Notes under the pieces: model-generated
Told to the model about the DNA's origin: nothing
Seen by the model: the letters and a program-made list of their open reading frames with translations, nothing else
Database searches by the model: none
Position numbers and translations under genes: made by a program
In this document: positions 16,784 to 25,817 of the stretch, one piece after another
How the letters are laid out: every line of letters starts with the position of its first letter
Numbering within the stretch: position 1 is the stretch's first letter
Assembly (NCBI GenBank): GCA_910587095.1
Contig: CAJUMJ010000003.1
Span: forward strand, 62,001-126,000
Length of the DNA: 64,000 bases
DNA from: an uncultured Lachnospiraceae bacterium
Lineage (GTDB): Bacteria > Bacillota > Clostridia > Lachnospirales > Lachnospiraceae
Direction: 5' to 3'

Positions 16784-17965
16784 ATGCAATATAGAAAAAT
16801 GAAAGACGGTACGGAGGTATCCATACTCGGCTACGGCTGTATGCGCTTTTCCAGCTCTGGTGGCAGAATCAATCTGGAAAAAGCCGAAAAAGAAATTATG
16901 CTCGCCATTGAAAGCGGTGTCAACTACTTCGACACTGCCTACATTTATGGTGGGAGCGAGGATGCACTGGGCGCTATTCTGGAGAAAAATCACTGCCGGA
17001 ATCAGGTGTATATCGCCACCAAACTCCCCTATTATCTGATGAAGAACGCCTCTTCCATGGAAAAGCTCTTTAACGAACAGCTCCGCCGTCTGCGGACGGA
17101 TCACATTGATTTTTACTTGATGCATATGCTTTTTGATACGGAAGTCTGGAATAAGCTTAAGGGCATCGGTATCGAAGAATGGATCGCGGAAAAGAAAAAA
17201 ACGGGCGCAATACGCAATATCGGATTTTCCTTTCACGGAGATACCGCCACTTTCCAATCTCTGATCGACGCATATGACTGGGATTTTTGTCAAATCCAGT
17301 ACAACTATCTGGACGAGCACACACAGGCCGGAAGAAAAGGGCTGCTCTACGCCCACAGTAAAAATATACCCGTAATTATTATGGAGCCTTTGCGCGGCGG
17401 AAAGCTTGTCGAACTTTTGCCAGCCAACGCTAAAAAGGCGATTGCGGAATTTCCCGTAAAACGGACGCCCGCCCGTTGGGCGTTTGACTGGCTATGGGAT
17501 CAGCCGGAGGTAACCTGTGTCCTCTCCGGAATGAATTCCGTGGATATGGTACAGGAAAACGTAAGTTCCGCTGATCAGGCAACCGCGAACGCTTTCACCG
17601 AGGCCGACCATCGGTTGATCGACACGATTCGCTCGGAAATCAACCGCAATCTCAAGGTCGGCTGTACCGGCTGCGGCTACTGTATGCCTTGCCCGCACGG
17701 CGTGGATATCCCCACCGCATTTCGCTGCTACAATCATACCGCCACACAGAAGAAATTCAGCACTATTTTTGAGTATATTCAGGTCACTTCGCTCCAGAAA
17801 AAGTCCACTTCCATGACCAACTGTACCAAATGCGGTGCCTGCGAAAAACACTGTCCACAACACATAGAAATCCGAAAAGAATTGCAAAACGCAAAAAAGG
17901 CCTTACAGCCTTTTTATGTACGTATCGCACTAAAACTTATGCACAAACTGGTCAGACAACGTTGA
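16784..17965 (+). CDS. aldo/keto reductase with two C-terminal 4Fe-4S clusters
   Basis: The product is 393 residues. Residues 1-280 form an aldo/keto reductase barrel (LGYGCMRFSSSGG, Asp/Tyr in VNYFDTAYIYGGSED, Lys in IATKLPYY, and the later QIQYNYLDEH). The C-terminal part carries two ferredoxin-like cysteine sets: CTGCGYCMPCPHGVDIP and CTKCGACEKHCPQHI. This Fe-S aldo/keto reductase type is common in anaerobes and likely couples NAD(P)H or ferredoxin to reduction of an unknown carbonyl substrate. GGGAGAG precedes the ATG. It is convergent with the next gene, with almost no gap. Confidence 0.87.
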   Translation: MQYRKMKDGTEVSILGYGCMRFSSSGGRINLEKAEKEIMLAIESGVNYFDTAYIYGGSEDALGAILEKNHCRNQVYIATKLPYYLMKNASSMEKLFNEQLRRLRTDHIDFYLMHMLFDTEVWNKLKGIGIEEWIAEKKKTGAIRNIGFSFHGDTATFQSLIDAYDWDFCQIQYNYLDEHTQAGRKGLLYAHSKNIPVIIMEPLRGGKLVELLPANAKKAIAEFPVKRTPARWAFDWLWDQPEVTCVLSGMNSVDMVQENVSSADQATANAFTEADHRLIDTIRSEINRNLKVGCTGCGYCMPCPHGVDIPTAFRCYNHTATQKKFSTIFEYIQVTSLQKKSTSMTNCTKCGACEKHCPQHIEIRKELQNAKKALQPFYVRIALKLMHKLVRQR

Positions 17966-17966
17966 G

Positions 17967-18695
17967 TTAATTTTTGCCCAACATACTGTAGTTTCCCGTT
18001 TGATCATAAGAATCCAAAAGATAATGGTTTTTTGCCTGCATAGCGAGCACCGACTCCCTGTCGGCCGCCCGCGTGCCCTTTTTCCCGTCCGTCTTTGTCT
18101 TTTCCTGTGCAGTTCTATTAAGCGACATTTTTGCCGCCTTTTCTCTGTATCTGCGGTAAGCCTCTATCAGCCGTGAGGCGCTTTCTTTCAGCCGGTTTCT
18201 AATATTCCCGCGGCCGGTCTGGGCTACCAGCGTATTCTCCCGCTCAGCCCCTCTTAGTTCCTCCTTCCTGCTTCCGAATGCTTTATGCAAAGCGGGAGTT
18301 ACGGTATTTTCCGCCGCATGAATATCAGCGAGGGCTGCGCTCTGTATAGCCGCCCCCGCCGTCTCCATTCCTTTTTCCAGCCCGCCAAAAGTTGATATAC
18401 TCACCCCGTCGCGCCCTGTCTCGGCACCAATTACGTTCTTTGCCGCCGTATCTTCAAGTCCCAAGCCAAACTTCAGCCTTCCGTCAAGGCTTTTGTCGGC
18501 AAATCCAAGTCCAAGACCCTCCGCCTGCGCCTGTGTCTCCCTGGCTGGCGCAAGGGCTCCGGCGCCGTCCTTCAGTTTTGCGCTGCCAACCATATGATCG
18601 GAAAACGGCTCATGAAAATGAGACGTCTTCCACTTGATCACATGATACTTTGTGTCATAATCTTCTCTTTGCTGTATCCAGATGATATGGTTCAT
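17967..18695 (-). CDS. unknown protein, last gene of the LytTR-associated cluster
   Basis: The product is 242 residues, starting MNHIIWIQQREDYDTK after an AAGGG site. The middle is rich in Gly, Ala and Lys (for example LKFGLGLEDTAAKNVIGAE), and the C-terminal half is basic and helical (RLKESASRLIEAYRRYREKAAK). It has no signal peptide or membrane helix. It lies in a leftward series with 18826-19554, the LytTR regulator and the coiled-coil gene, with gaps of about 40-150 bases, so joint expression is likely. I recognise no family. Confidence 0.55.
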   Translation of the reverse strand: MNHIIWIQQREDYDTKYHVIKWKTSHFHEPFSDHMVGSAKLKDGAGALAPARETQAQAEGLGLGFADKSLDGRLKFGLGLEDTAAKNVIGAETGRDGVSISTFGGLEKGMETAGAAIQSAALADIHAAENTVTPALHKAFGSRKEELRGAERENTLVAQTGRGNIRNRLKESASRLIEAYRRYREKAAKMSLNRTAQEKTKTDGKKGTRAADRESVLAMQAKNHYLLDSYDQTGNYSMLGKN

Positions 18696-18825
18696 ACCGT
18701 CAACCCTTCACAATCCTGCTTCGCGTAATCTCCTGGCATTCTCCTGTGTAATCTTCCACGACCAGCCCCTATGTCGGAACAGTTTATCTCGTTGAAAAGT
18801 AGGGTCATCATACTTATTTTTCAGC

Positions 18826-19554
18826 CTATCTTCTATAATTAAAATAACTTCCCAAACCGCTTCCGCCGCCATAGAGGTTGGTCCTGTCAAAAGGACTGTA
18901 AATGCTGCTCTTTTCCGCCTCTATTTTCTGTTCCGCTGTGGCCGCCACAGATCCTGCTCTCGCCGCCACTTTCGAAGGAAAGCCGCTGCTGCTACCCCAT
19001 ACCTTTTCCAGAGTGTCCACATCTACCGCCGAAAGCTTCTCCTCGTCAATTGCCAGCGTACCGTCTGCCTTTCTGCTAACCCCCGTAGATGCCAGCTCTC
19101 TCTCCGCGATTCTCGCCATACTGTTTAACTGTGTTAAGTATGCCGTATCCGTCCTTGTTCCGGATTCCTTTAAATCTGTTATCATGTTGTTATACTGTTT
19201 GACAAAGTTTTTCACATTCGACACAATCTGCTCCGTACTGCCGTTCTCTCTCGCTTTGTCGTACAGGGAATCTTTCTGGCTGCTCTTTAAGCTTTCGCCG
19301 TATTCTCCCACCTGTTTTGCGTGATACTGCATATCATAGTAAAATTTCTGTGATTGGGAAGCGGAGGCCGTAAAGTTCCTGTCGGCCGTATTTCCCGTAC
19401 CGCTGATGTTTTTGTTCCCCAAAAGGGCTGCTATCCTGCTCGCGCGGCTGCTCGAGTTATTTCGGCTAAGAGCACTTTTTAAAAGAGAATTCTGTTTGTT
19501 TGTCTTACTCCTGGGATTAAGCATTCCGCTTCTGTAATTTCTTGTGACTCTCAT
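18826..19554 (-). CDS. unknown protein with distant FliD-like C-terminal segment
   Basis: The product is 242 residues. ATG follows GGGGGAG. The N-terminus is basic and Ser/Asn-rich (RNYRSGMLNPRSKTNKQN). The middle and C-terminal part, NVKNFVKQYNNMITDLKESG followed by ADGTLAIDEEKL and a terminal VAATAEQKIEAEKSSIY, resembles the C-terminal coiled region of the flagellar cap protein FliD. It is far shorter than FliD, and no flagellar gene is in the window. It may be secreted or a cytosolic structural protein; this is a weak inference. Confidence 0.55.
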   Translation of the reverse strand: MRVTRNYRSGMLNPRSKTNKQNSLLKSALSRNNSSSRASRIAALLGNKNISGTGNTADRNFTASASQSQKFYYDMQYHAKQVGEYGESLKSSQKDSLYDKARENGSTEQIVSNVKNFVKQYNNMITDLKESGTRTDTAYLTQLNSMARIAERELASTGVSRKADGTLAIDEEKLSAVDVDTLEKVWGSSSGFPSKVAARAGSVAATAEQKIEAEKSSIYSPFDRTNLYGGGSGLGSYFNYRR

Positions 19555-19700
19555 ATGGTTTTTCTCCCCCTTATTTTCAGCATTCCGATCTGTTCTGTGA
19601 CAAATTACTGTCCGGAACCGCCGGTTATATTATATATCGATCCGTCTTCCGTTTTGATAACCGTGCTTGTCACGAATCGCATCCGTTTTGTCACCAATCA

Positions 19701-20402
19701 TCATTTCTGCTCAGCCGCGAACCGACTGTAGCGCTTCGCAAACTCCGCGTACTTCTGCTTTGACAGGTAAACCTTCTCCCCGCCTTCCACCGTAATGCTG
19801 GTATTATCGTACCCGCTGACTGCCCCAAGCGCCACCAGATAACCTCTGTGACAACGGAAAAAGCGCTCCCCAAGCACTTCCTCCAGATGGTTCATACGTT
19901 CATAATACTCCAGCTTTTCCGTACGCATATGCAGAATCACCTTTCTGCCATTGTTCTCCACATATAGAATATCCTCCACGGGTATTCTGCGATGCTTTCC
20001 CGCCGTCTTGATCAAAAGAAATCTCGACATCCCGGCCCGCTTTTCCACTTCCTTCTCGGCGCGCATTAAGACCGCTTTCAGCTTTTCCGTATCAACGGGC
20101 TTCACCAGATAGTGAAACGCCCCCACGTCAAAAGCCTGGAAAACCTGTTCCTTTATTCCTGTCACAAAAATCAGAATGACATCGGACAGCGACCGCAGAC
20201 TCTTCGCCGTCTCCATGCCATTCATTCCTTCCATCGCTATATCCAGCAATACGATATCCGGCCGGTATCCTCCCCTCACAGCCTCTATCAGCTTCATCCC
20301 TGAATCAAATTCACTGGTCTGCGCTCCTGAAAACTCCTTGTCGAGTAAGGTTCGAATCCTTTCTCTCCCTCTCGTCTCATCATCGCAAATCGCAATTCTC
20401 AT
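19701..20402 (-). CDS. orphan LytTR-family response regulator
   Basis: The product is 233 residues. Residues 1-120 form a receiver domain with the acidic pair in ICDDE, the phospho-acceptor Asp in IVLLDIAMEGMNG, and Lys in YLVKPVD. Residues about 130-230 form a LytTR DNA-binding domain (RRIPVEDILYVENNGRKVIL, FFRCHRGYLVAL). Such regulators control virulence, bacteriocin or surface genes. No histidine kinase is adjacent, so it is an orphan here. Flanking unknown genes in the same direction are plausible targets or partners. Confidence 0.88.
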   Translation of the reverse strand: MRIAICDDETRGRERIRTLLDKEFSGAQTSEFDSGMKLIEAVRGGYRPDIVLLDIAMEGMNGMETAKSLRSLSDVILIFVTGIKEQVFQAFDVGAFHYLVKPVDTEKLKAVLMRAEKEVEKRAGMSRFLLIKTAGKHRRIPVEDILYVENNGRKVILHMRTEKLEYYERMNHLEEVLGERFFRCHRGYLVALGAVSGYDNTSITVEGGEKVYLSKQKYAEFAKRYSRFAAEQK

Positions 20403-20444
20403 CCTATTTGTCTTACGCCTCGTTTAATGCCTTCCTATTTTAGC

Positions 20445-21491
20445 CTATATCTCCTCGTCTATCTCTATACCCTTGATGTCAGCCTCGACCAGCTTCATCT
20501 TGTTAAGCATATCCTTAATCTCCGCTTTCACCGTATCGCCCGCGCCGGCCACATCCATCCCCGCCTGAGCCATATCTTTTAAAAGCTGCGCTTCCTCTCT
20601 GGCATCCTTAGACTGCTCCCGCTGCGCTTCCTCCGTCTCATGGCTGTTCTCCTGAGCCGCCTCAATCCTCTCCTCTATCAGCTCCTTCTGTTCCTGACGA
20701 AGCTCAATCTTTTCTTCCTGCTCCTCTTTCTCCTCTGCTTCCTCCCTTGCCTCTTCACGCTGCTCCTCATAAGTCTCGTCAACGTGATCTTTGGCCTCTT
20801 CCCAAAGCATCCCCTGGATTTCTTCACTCGCCTGATCCATTACTTTTTCGGCATTTTTCAGTGCATCCGCCATCTTGTGATGTTTCAGACGCTCGATTTT
20901 CATATCGGTGAGAGAGCTTTGCAGATAATCCGCGTAATTTGCCGCGCTCTGCGCTCTGTTCGCAAAAATAGCCTGTTCGTTGTCAATCTCAAGACATTTT
21001 TCCTGATATTCCGTAAGCGGCTGACTACGCAGTTGCTCCAATTCCGCCTCTTCCTCTTCCGTAAGCGGATTATTCGGATCAAAATGCGCCCCTCTCATAA
21101 GCAGTTCCAAATCCTTCTGCTCTTTCGAGTCCGCCTCCACACCGTACTTCTGCCGCAAGTTCTCCTTCCTGCTCTCACATTCCTGAACCCGCTGTGTATT
21201 GTAAAGCGCTTCCTCGCGCTGCCGCTCTTTAATTTCCCGTATTTCCGCCTGGCTTTGACTCGTCTTTTGTTCTCCGCTCCAGGCATCCTGCACAAACTTC
21301 ATCGCCTTCTTCTGCGCCTGCTGTCTGCGAAGAGCTATGGGATTCTGATTCATGGGAAGATCACCCGCAAAAATCGTGTTTTTCCTCTGCACTGCCGCTC
21401 CCTTACGACGATTTTGTTCTCCCGCTTTCTCCTGCGCCTGCAACTTTGCATTTACAGTTTGGTTCTCGTTATTTCCTATCCTGATCTGCAT
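20445..21491 (-). CDS. long coiled-coil protein of unknown function
   Basis: The product is 348 residues from the ATG at 21491, which follows AAGGGGGA. Most of the protein is predicted helical, with a very Glu/Gln/Lys-rich coiled coil (around residues 225-300, for example EEKEEQEEKIELRQEQKEL). The N-terminus is basic and polar. It has no signal peptide. It starts the leftward series that includes the LytTR regulator 42 bases downstream. Coiled-coil composition prevents a reliable family call. Confidence 0.6.
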   Translation of the reverse strand: MQIRIGNNENQTVNAKLQAQEKAGEQNRRKGAAVQRKNTIFAGDLPMNQNPIALRRQQAQKKAMKFVQDAWSGEQKTSQSQAEIREIKERQREEALYNTQRVQECESRKENLRQKYGVEADSKEQKDLELLMRGAHFDPNNPLTEEEEAELEQLRSQPLTEYQEKCLEIDNEQAIFANRAQSAANYADYLQSSLTDMKIERLKHHKMADALKNAEKVMDQASEEIQGMLWEEAKDHVDETYEEQREEAREEAEEKEEQEEKIELRQEQKELIEERIEAAQENSHETEEAQREQSKDAREEAQLLKDMAQAGMDVAGAGDTVKAEIKDMLNKMKLVEADIKGIEIDEEI

Positions 21492-21653
21492 GTCCGATCC
21501 CCCTTTTCGCATGACGCTACACTTTTCCAGCTATTTAAACATTTTATACAGTAAATATCGGCAACTAACCCCGATTTCTTAAGAAGGGAAAGTCGCCGTT
21601 CATGACATAAATTTGCCGCTTCATGGCATCTTAATATGGTGCATTTCATCTTG

Positions 21654-22106
21654 TCAGATTTGCAGTGAATCCCAAAAGGCTTCGCACCCCTCAAGCACAT
21701 CCCTGTAAGTCGCCTCAAAATTCCCCGTATACCAGGGATCCGCAATAGCCCTGCCACTACCCGCGAACTCAAGAAGCTTGTATATCTTATGCTCCGGGTC
21801 ACCGCCCGCAATCCGCTCCATATTTCGGATATTCGCATCATCCATGCCAATCAGATAATCAAAATCCTTATAATCCTGTTTCGTCATCTGACGGGCCCGG
21901 TGGGGGATCAGCGGGATGCCCTCCTGCCGCAGCTTGTTCACTGTACCGTAGTGGGGCGGGTTGCCGATCTCCTCGCGGCTGGTGGCGGCGGAGTCGATGT
22001 GGAATTGATCTGAAATACCTTGTTTGGCGGCCATGTGGGCGAAGACGCTTTGGGCCATTGTGCTTCTGCATATGTTGCCGTGGCAAATAAAAAGTACTTT
22101 TATCAT
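21654..22106 (-). CDS. low-molecular-weight protein tyrosine phosphatase
   Basis: The product is 150 residues, the usual size. It has the P-loop CX5R-S near the N-terminus (FICHGNICRSTMAQ) and the general-acid loop DPWYTGNFEATY near the C-terminus. It removes phosphate from protein tyrosine or, in some relatives, arginine, and often regulates capsule or stress proteins. AAGGAG precedes the ATG. It is the last chromosomal gene before the integrase end of the island, whose insertion may have replaced its natural upstream region. Confidence 0.92.
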   Translation of the reverse strand: MIKVLFICHGNICRSTMAQSVFAHMAAKQGISDQFHIDSAATSREEIGNPPHYGTVNKLRQEGIPLIPHRARQMTKQDYKDFDYLIGMDDANIRNMERIAGGDPEHKIYKLLEFAGSGRAIADPWYTGNFEATYRDVLEGCEAFWDSLQI

Positions 22107-22234
22107 AACTCTAAAACTCCTTATAAATGCTGATTTTCCTTGATTTTACGGGCTTTTCTGTTTTTCCCATTTTCTATTGTTTTACAATTTTTTCGGTATA
22201 TCTTGGCATAAAATCGCATATCTTCTGCTTCAAA

Positions 22235-22292
22235 AGTTGTAAAAAAGTTGTAAAATGGACCCCATTTTGCTGTTTTACAACTTTTTACAACT
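22235..22292. repeat. inverted repeat of TTTTACAACTT units at the integrase end
   Basis: AGTTGTAAAAAAGTTGTAAA (22235-22254) is mirrored by TTTTACAACTTTTTACAACT (22273-22292), which reaches the integrase stop codon. Each arm holds two direct copies of an ACAACTTTT-like unit, and a related copy lies at about 22180. Paired 10-11 base repeats next to the integrase are typical of arm-type binding sites at the ends of Tn916-like elements; the hairpin could also stop integrase transcription. The exact attachment core was not identified. Confidence 0.5.
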
Positions 22293-23488
22293 CAGCGGTT
22301 ACATACCTTTTTCATCTCTTCCTGCACATCTTCAAAGTCAACATGCGTATACACATTCAATGTAACCCCTATATCGCTATGCCCCATGATCTTCTGTAAA
22401 GTCTTCGGATTCATTCCCGACTTCGCCATGTTGGAACAAAACGTATGGCGGCACACATGAGGCGTAATCACAGGAAGCTGTACCTTATAGATACTGTTAT
22501 ACTTTTCCCTGATATGCTGAAAATACTTCTCCCAATGCAGGGCGACCATCGGCATACCGTTCTTATCCAGATACAGGAAACCCGTTTTCCCATCCACCAT
22601 CGGTTCTATCTTCGGCTTCGGACGGTTCTTAAGTATCTGTGCAAAGCACTCCTTCACATCATCCGTCATTGGCACAAGCCTTGTCCCGCAGTCGGTCTTC
22701 GTGTCTACGATAGTATACTGCATATTCCGTGTCCGATGCAACTGATGGTCTACGTTGATGATACCGTTCTCAAGATCTATATCCGAAACAGTCAGACCGA
22801 CAAACTCCGAAATACGCAAGCCTGTATGGAACAGGATGTAGATCCCTTCGTAGTACCTGCAAAAGTGCCTGTCGTTCTTGATAAACTCAAGGAACTGTCT
22901 TTCCTGTTTTCTCGTGATTGCTTCCCGTGTTACGGAGTCATTCACTACAACGGTAGCAAGCTGGAACTCAAAGGGATTTTTACGAATCAGGTCATCATCC
23001 ACGGCCATCTGGAATGCAGGTCTTACCACACCTCTCACCGTATGGATCGTACTATATCCACGACCGTCCTTTTGCAGTTTGATAAGCCACAGCCTCGCAT
23101 CGGATAGTTTCACCTTATCAATTCTCTTATTCCCAAACTCCTCTTTCTTAAGGATATTGATAACAAAGTTATAGCCGACACGGGTATTCTCCCTGACTCC
23201 TGTTTTTTGTGCAACATATTTCTTTACAAGTTCCAATACCGTCATATTGCCGCCTGATAGAATCAAACCCGCATCCAAATCCCTTTGGAGTATCTTGATC
23301 TTATCCCTAAGCGGCATTTCATCCTTTACCCCCTGTGGCGTCGTATCGGTTCTTACCAGTCTCCAACTGTACAGGTATCTCGTATTTCCAGCATTGTCAA
23401 TATACTTGTACATATACCTTCCATCTTTTCTCTGGCTCTCTCCATTCTGCAAAATACGGTTTTTGCTATCCCGTCTTTTTGTGCTCAT
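22292..23488 (-). CDS. int: Tn916-type tyrosine integrase
   Basis: The product is 398 residues, close to the 405 of Tn916 Int. An N-terminal arm-binding part (GRYMYKYIDNAGNTRYLYSW) is followed by a core-binding SAM-like domain and the catalytic domain. Catalytic residues are visible: Arg in FHTGLRISEFVGL, the His-x-x-Arg in TPHVCRHTFCSNM, His in IMGHSDIGVTLN and Tyr in VYTHVDF. It catalyses excision and insertion of the element. AAAGGAG precedes the ATG. Xis is encoded about 110 bases upstream on the same strand, as in Tn916. Confidence 0.95.
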   Translation of the reverse strand: MSTKRRDSKNRILQNGESQRKDGRYMYKYIDNAGNTRYLYSWRLVRTDTTPQGVKDEMPLRDKIKILQRDLDAGLILSGGNMTVLELVKKYVAQKTGVRENTRVGYNFVINILKKEEFGNKRIDKVKLSDARLWLIKLQKDGRGYSTIHTVRGVVRPAFQMAVDDDLIRKNPFEFQLATVVVNDSVTREAITRKQERQFLEFIKNDRHFCRYYEGIYILFHTGLRISEFVGLTVSDIDLENGIINVDHQLHRTRNMQYTIVDTKTDCGTRLVPMTDDVKECFAQILKNRPKPKIEPMVDGKTGFLYLDKNGMPMVALHWEKYFQHIREKYNSIYKVQLPVITPHVCRHTFCSNMAKSGMNPKTLQKIMGHSDIGVTLNVYTHVDFEDVQEEMKKVCNR

Positions 23489-23514
23489 AATGTCACTCCT
23501 TTCTTAACTGAAAA

Positions 23515-23558
23515 GAGCCCCGATATGATATATTTATAATATACCATGAACGGGACTC
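23515..23558. terminator. imperfect 44-bp palindrome between xis and int
   Basis: GAGCCCCGATATG... pairs imperfectly with ...CATGAACGGGACTC over 44 bases. It may terminate or attenuate xis transcription before int, or bind Xis. Confidence 0.4.
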
Positions 23559-23599
23559 ATAATCTAGGTCAAAGTTAGTCTGCCACCCGCAGACCGAAC

Positions 23600-23815
23600 T
23601 TACATAACAGTTACTTTTTCATCAATAAACTTTTCAAGCACCTTTCTTTTGATCTGAACCTTTGTCCCGTTATAAATAATGAACTCCTCATTCGGATGCT
23701 CCTTTATGAACCGCCTGAGGGTCTTTTCCCCGATGCCAAAATACAGGGATGCCTCTTCTATTGTAAGTGTATATTTTTCCCACCAAGGCAAAGGAATGTC
23801 TTTTCCTACTATCAT
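23600..23815 (-). CDS. xis: excisionase of Tn916 type
   Basis: The product is 71 residues, matching the Tn916 Xis pattern: WEKYTLTIEEASLYFGIGEK, then TLRRFIKEHP and a final basic KVQIKRKVLEKFID. It is a small winged-helix DNA-binding protein that bends the element ends and directs integrase toward excision. AGGAGG lies 10 bases before the ATG. Confidence 0.92.
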   Translation of the reverse strand: MIVGKDIPLPWWEKYTLTIEEASLYFGIGEKTLRRFIKEHPNEEFIIYNGTKVQIKRKVLEKFIDEKVTVM

Positions 23816-24097
23816 AGCTGCAAATCCTCCTGTCAGAAAATTTGCTCTAATACAGAAAATAGAGACTTCCTCCTGCGTAATATAAAATTATTATGTCAAC
23901 CGCTGTTTCTGTATAACCAGCAGTTGTTGTTTTACCGTCAGACAGAATTACACTATCTATTTTTCATGATACATGATGATTTTTTGTATTTCAATAAATA
24001 TGCAACTTATTTCGTCCATCTTTTTCACGATTTTTTGAATATGCTCAAAGAAAAAGAACCTCGTTTATGAGAAGTCCTTTTTGTACCACACATTTTA

Positions 24098-24916
24098 CTA
24101 TTTTTCTATTACTCCCTTTAACTTATTAATTTTCTTATTTCTCTCAATGTTCTCATATTCCAAAAAACAAAGTAATAACATTTGATATGTCTCATCGTAC
24201 CATTCTTCTAGTTCTTCATCGGAAAGATTTTTAACATATTCAATTGCATTTTTGCCTTCCATGTTATTATGTCTGATATTCATTTTATTAAGCAAATACC
24301 CTGTATTACTCTCTAATTCCTTATTTACTCTTTTCAACTCCCCTCTCAATGGCTCAAATTTATCCGCCAATAATTTCAATATCCTTTGCTTTTCTGCTAT
24401 ATCTCCTTTTAAGAGATGATGATTGTATTCTATCACTGCATATGCCGTATTGGGGTCAACAACCTCTGCAACTGCTGTCATTGCTGCATTTTTCTCAACT
24501 AATATTACTTTCTCTTCGTCTTCAAAAACTTTTTTCTCATATCCCAAATCGTCTAAAAGCCTTATAACATTCTCTTGCAAGTATAGATACTCATCATTAT
24601 AATCTTCACTTCCGTCCAAATATTTTTCATTGCATAGCCAAATAATATTTGATACATATTCCAAGTAAAACAATATTTGTTCTTCTGATAACCTTCTGCT
24701 TATATGCGCATATGTAATTTGAAGTCGCTCCCTAATTTCTTCACAGCTCGTATATCTGCCTCTTGCTTTCCATTCCCGCATACATTCCATATCCACAATA
24801 TCCTCAAGCGTATTACTCCCGACATATGCGTCCGATAATAGACCTTCAATTTTATTGATTTGGGAACTAATACTTACTTTTTCACTAAGAATTTCAAATA
24901 TATTTCTTCGACTCAT
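24098..24916 (-). CDS. all-helical unknown protein, third gene of the KAP triad
   Basis: The product is 272 residues, almost entirely predicted helical and acidic, with Tyr-rich stretches (for example WYDETYQMLLLCFLEYENIE at the C-terminus). There is no membrane segment and no recognised family. Its ATG overlaps the stop of the preceding gene as ATGA, so it is translationally coupled to the deoxyribosyltransferase-like protein and probably forms a complex with it. AT-rich like its two partners. An adaptor, an antitoxin-like inhibitor or a cell-death effector are all possible. Confidence 0.7.
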   Translation of the reverse strand: MSRRNIFEILSEKVSISSQINKIEGLLSDAYVGSNTLEDIVDMECMREWKARGRYTSCEEIRERLQITYAHISRRLSEEQILFYLEYVSNIIWLCNEKYLDGSEDYNDEYLYLQENVIRLLDDLGYEKKVFEDEEKVILVEKNAAMTAVAEVVDPNTAYAVIEYNHHLLKGDIAEKQRILKLLADKFEPLRGELKRVNKELESNTGYLLNKMNIRHNNMEGKNAIEYVKNLSDEELEEWYDETYQMLLLCFLEYENIERNKKINKLKGVIEK

Positions 24917-25800
24917 ATATTTTCTCCTACTGTAGCCTTTATTCGTCTAGTCAATCTCTCAAACAAATCTTTTTCGTTCTGCCAATAAATTGTATTAATC
25001 TGCGCCACATCAAAATGTGTATCTTCGTCATTCCTGCAACTTAAAATCACTGTTTTTCCCTTTGCCATCGCATATCCCGCCTCATAATAGACACCTCCCC
25101 TATGTCCTGTCAAATCAACAATAACAAATTCACTATCATCTATTTCTTTAAAAATTTCTGGCACAATCTGATTATTATGCTCTTTCATATCTATCAACAT
25201 TGGCTCGTAACCGCAAGACTTAATTGCCTCATTAATATTTTCCCTTGCCTTTTTCATTGAATCATCAAACCACATTGCAACAAATACCTTTTTGATATCT
25301 GGATTTATCAATTCTAAACATTTATCCAGTTCAAACTCTTTCACACCAGAAAGAATCCTTTTCACAAAATGTGAGTACATATATGTATATGAAGTATCAA
25401 TCTGTTTAACCAGATATAAAATACCATAGCAAAATTCTATATCATCATCCAATAACTTCAACTTCTCAAAAACGTCTGATAATTTACTGTCATAATAAAC
25501 GTTCATATTATCATAATCTAATATAACCTTTTTACTTCGTATTGAATCATCTAGGGTCCACCCCATCATGCTATGTACATTTATTACCATTTGTAAATCC
25601 AGTCTTTCTAAGTTTTGTCTCAATTGGCTTATATACTCTGGAGTATCATTTAAAGCCATCAATATATCGTCTGCAACATCTAAGTCTATGTCCTTCTTAA
25701 ACAGTTCATAACAATTTTCACTCAAAAATCTAAATAAGCGAAAATCTTCCTTATGTTCATCCCATGTGCTTACTATTTCCTTAAATTTTCTTATGTTCAT
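24913..25800 (-). CDS. protein with C-terminal deoxyribosyltransferase/TIR-like domain
   Basis: The product is 295 residues. Residues 1-165 are helical and unrecognised. Residues 170-293 form a Rossmann-like domain with VFVAMWFDDSM, a Glu-His after a short strand (IDMKEHNNQIVPEI), and FVIVDLTGHRGGVYYEAGYA, with Glu240 in the position of the catalytic Glu of nucleoside 2-deoxyribosyltransferases. This fold is shared by effectors that cleave nucleotides or NAD in defence systems; the substrate here is unknown. GGGGAGAG precedes the ATG, 17 bases after the KAP gene stop. Confidence 0.75.
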   Translation of the reverse strand: MNIRKFKEIVSTWDEHKEDFRLFRFLSENCYELFKKDIDLDVADDILMALNDTPEYISQLRQNLERLDLQMVINVHSMMGWTLDDSIRSKKVILDYDNMNVYYDSKLSDVFEKLKLLDDDIEFCYGILYLVKQIDTSYTYMYSHFVKRILSGVKEFELDKCLELINPDIKKVFVAMWFDDSMKKARENINEAIKSCGYEPMLIDMKEHNNQIVPEIFKEIDDSEFVIVDLTGHRGGVYYEAGYAMAKGKTVILSCRNDEDTHFDVAQINTIYWQNEKDLFERLTRRIKATVGENI

Positions 25801-25817
25801 TATACGCTCTCCCCACT

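Noticed and set aside
18708..18890. 60-codon leftward frame between two unknown genes (and an overlapping 40-codon frame ending at the ATG of the 17967-18695 gene)
   Set aside because: The longer frame starts inside the neighbouring gene without a ribosome site; the shorter one has an unusual composition. Either could be a small protein, but support is too weak.
18826..19554. Calling this gene fliD
   Set aside because: The protein is about half the length of FliD and no flagellar gene is near; only a C-terminal resemblance can be stated.
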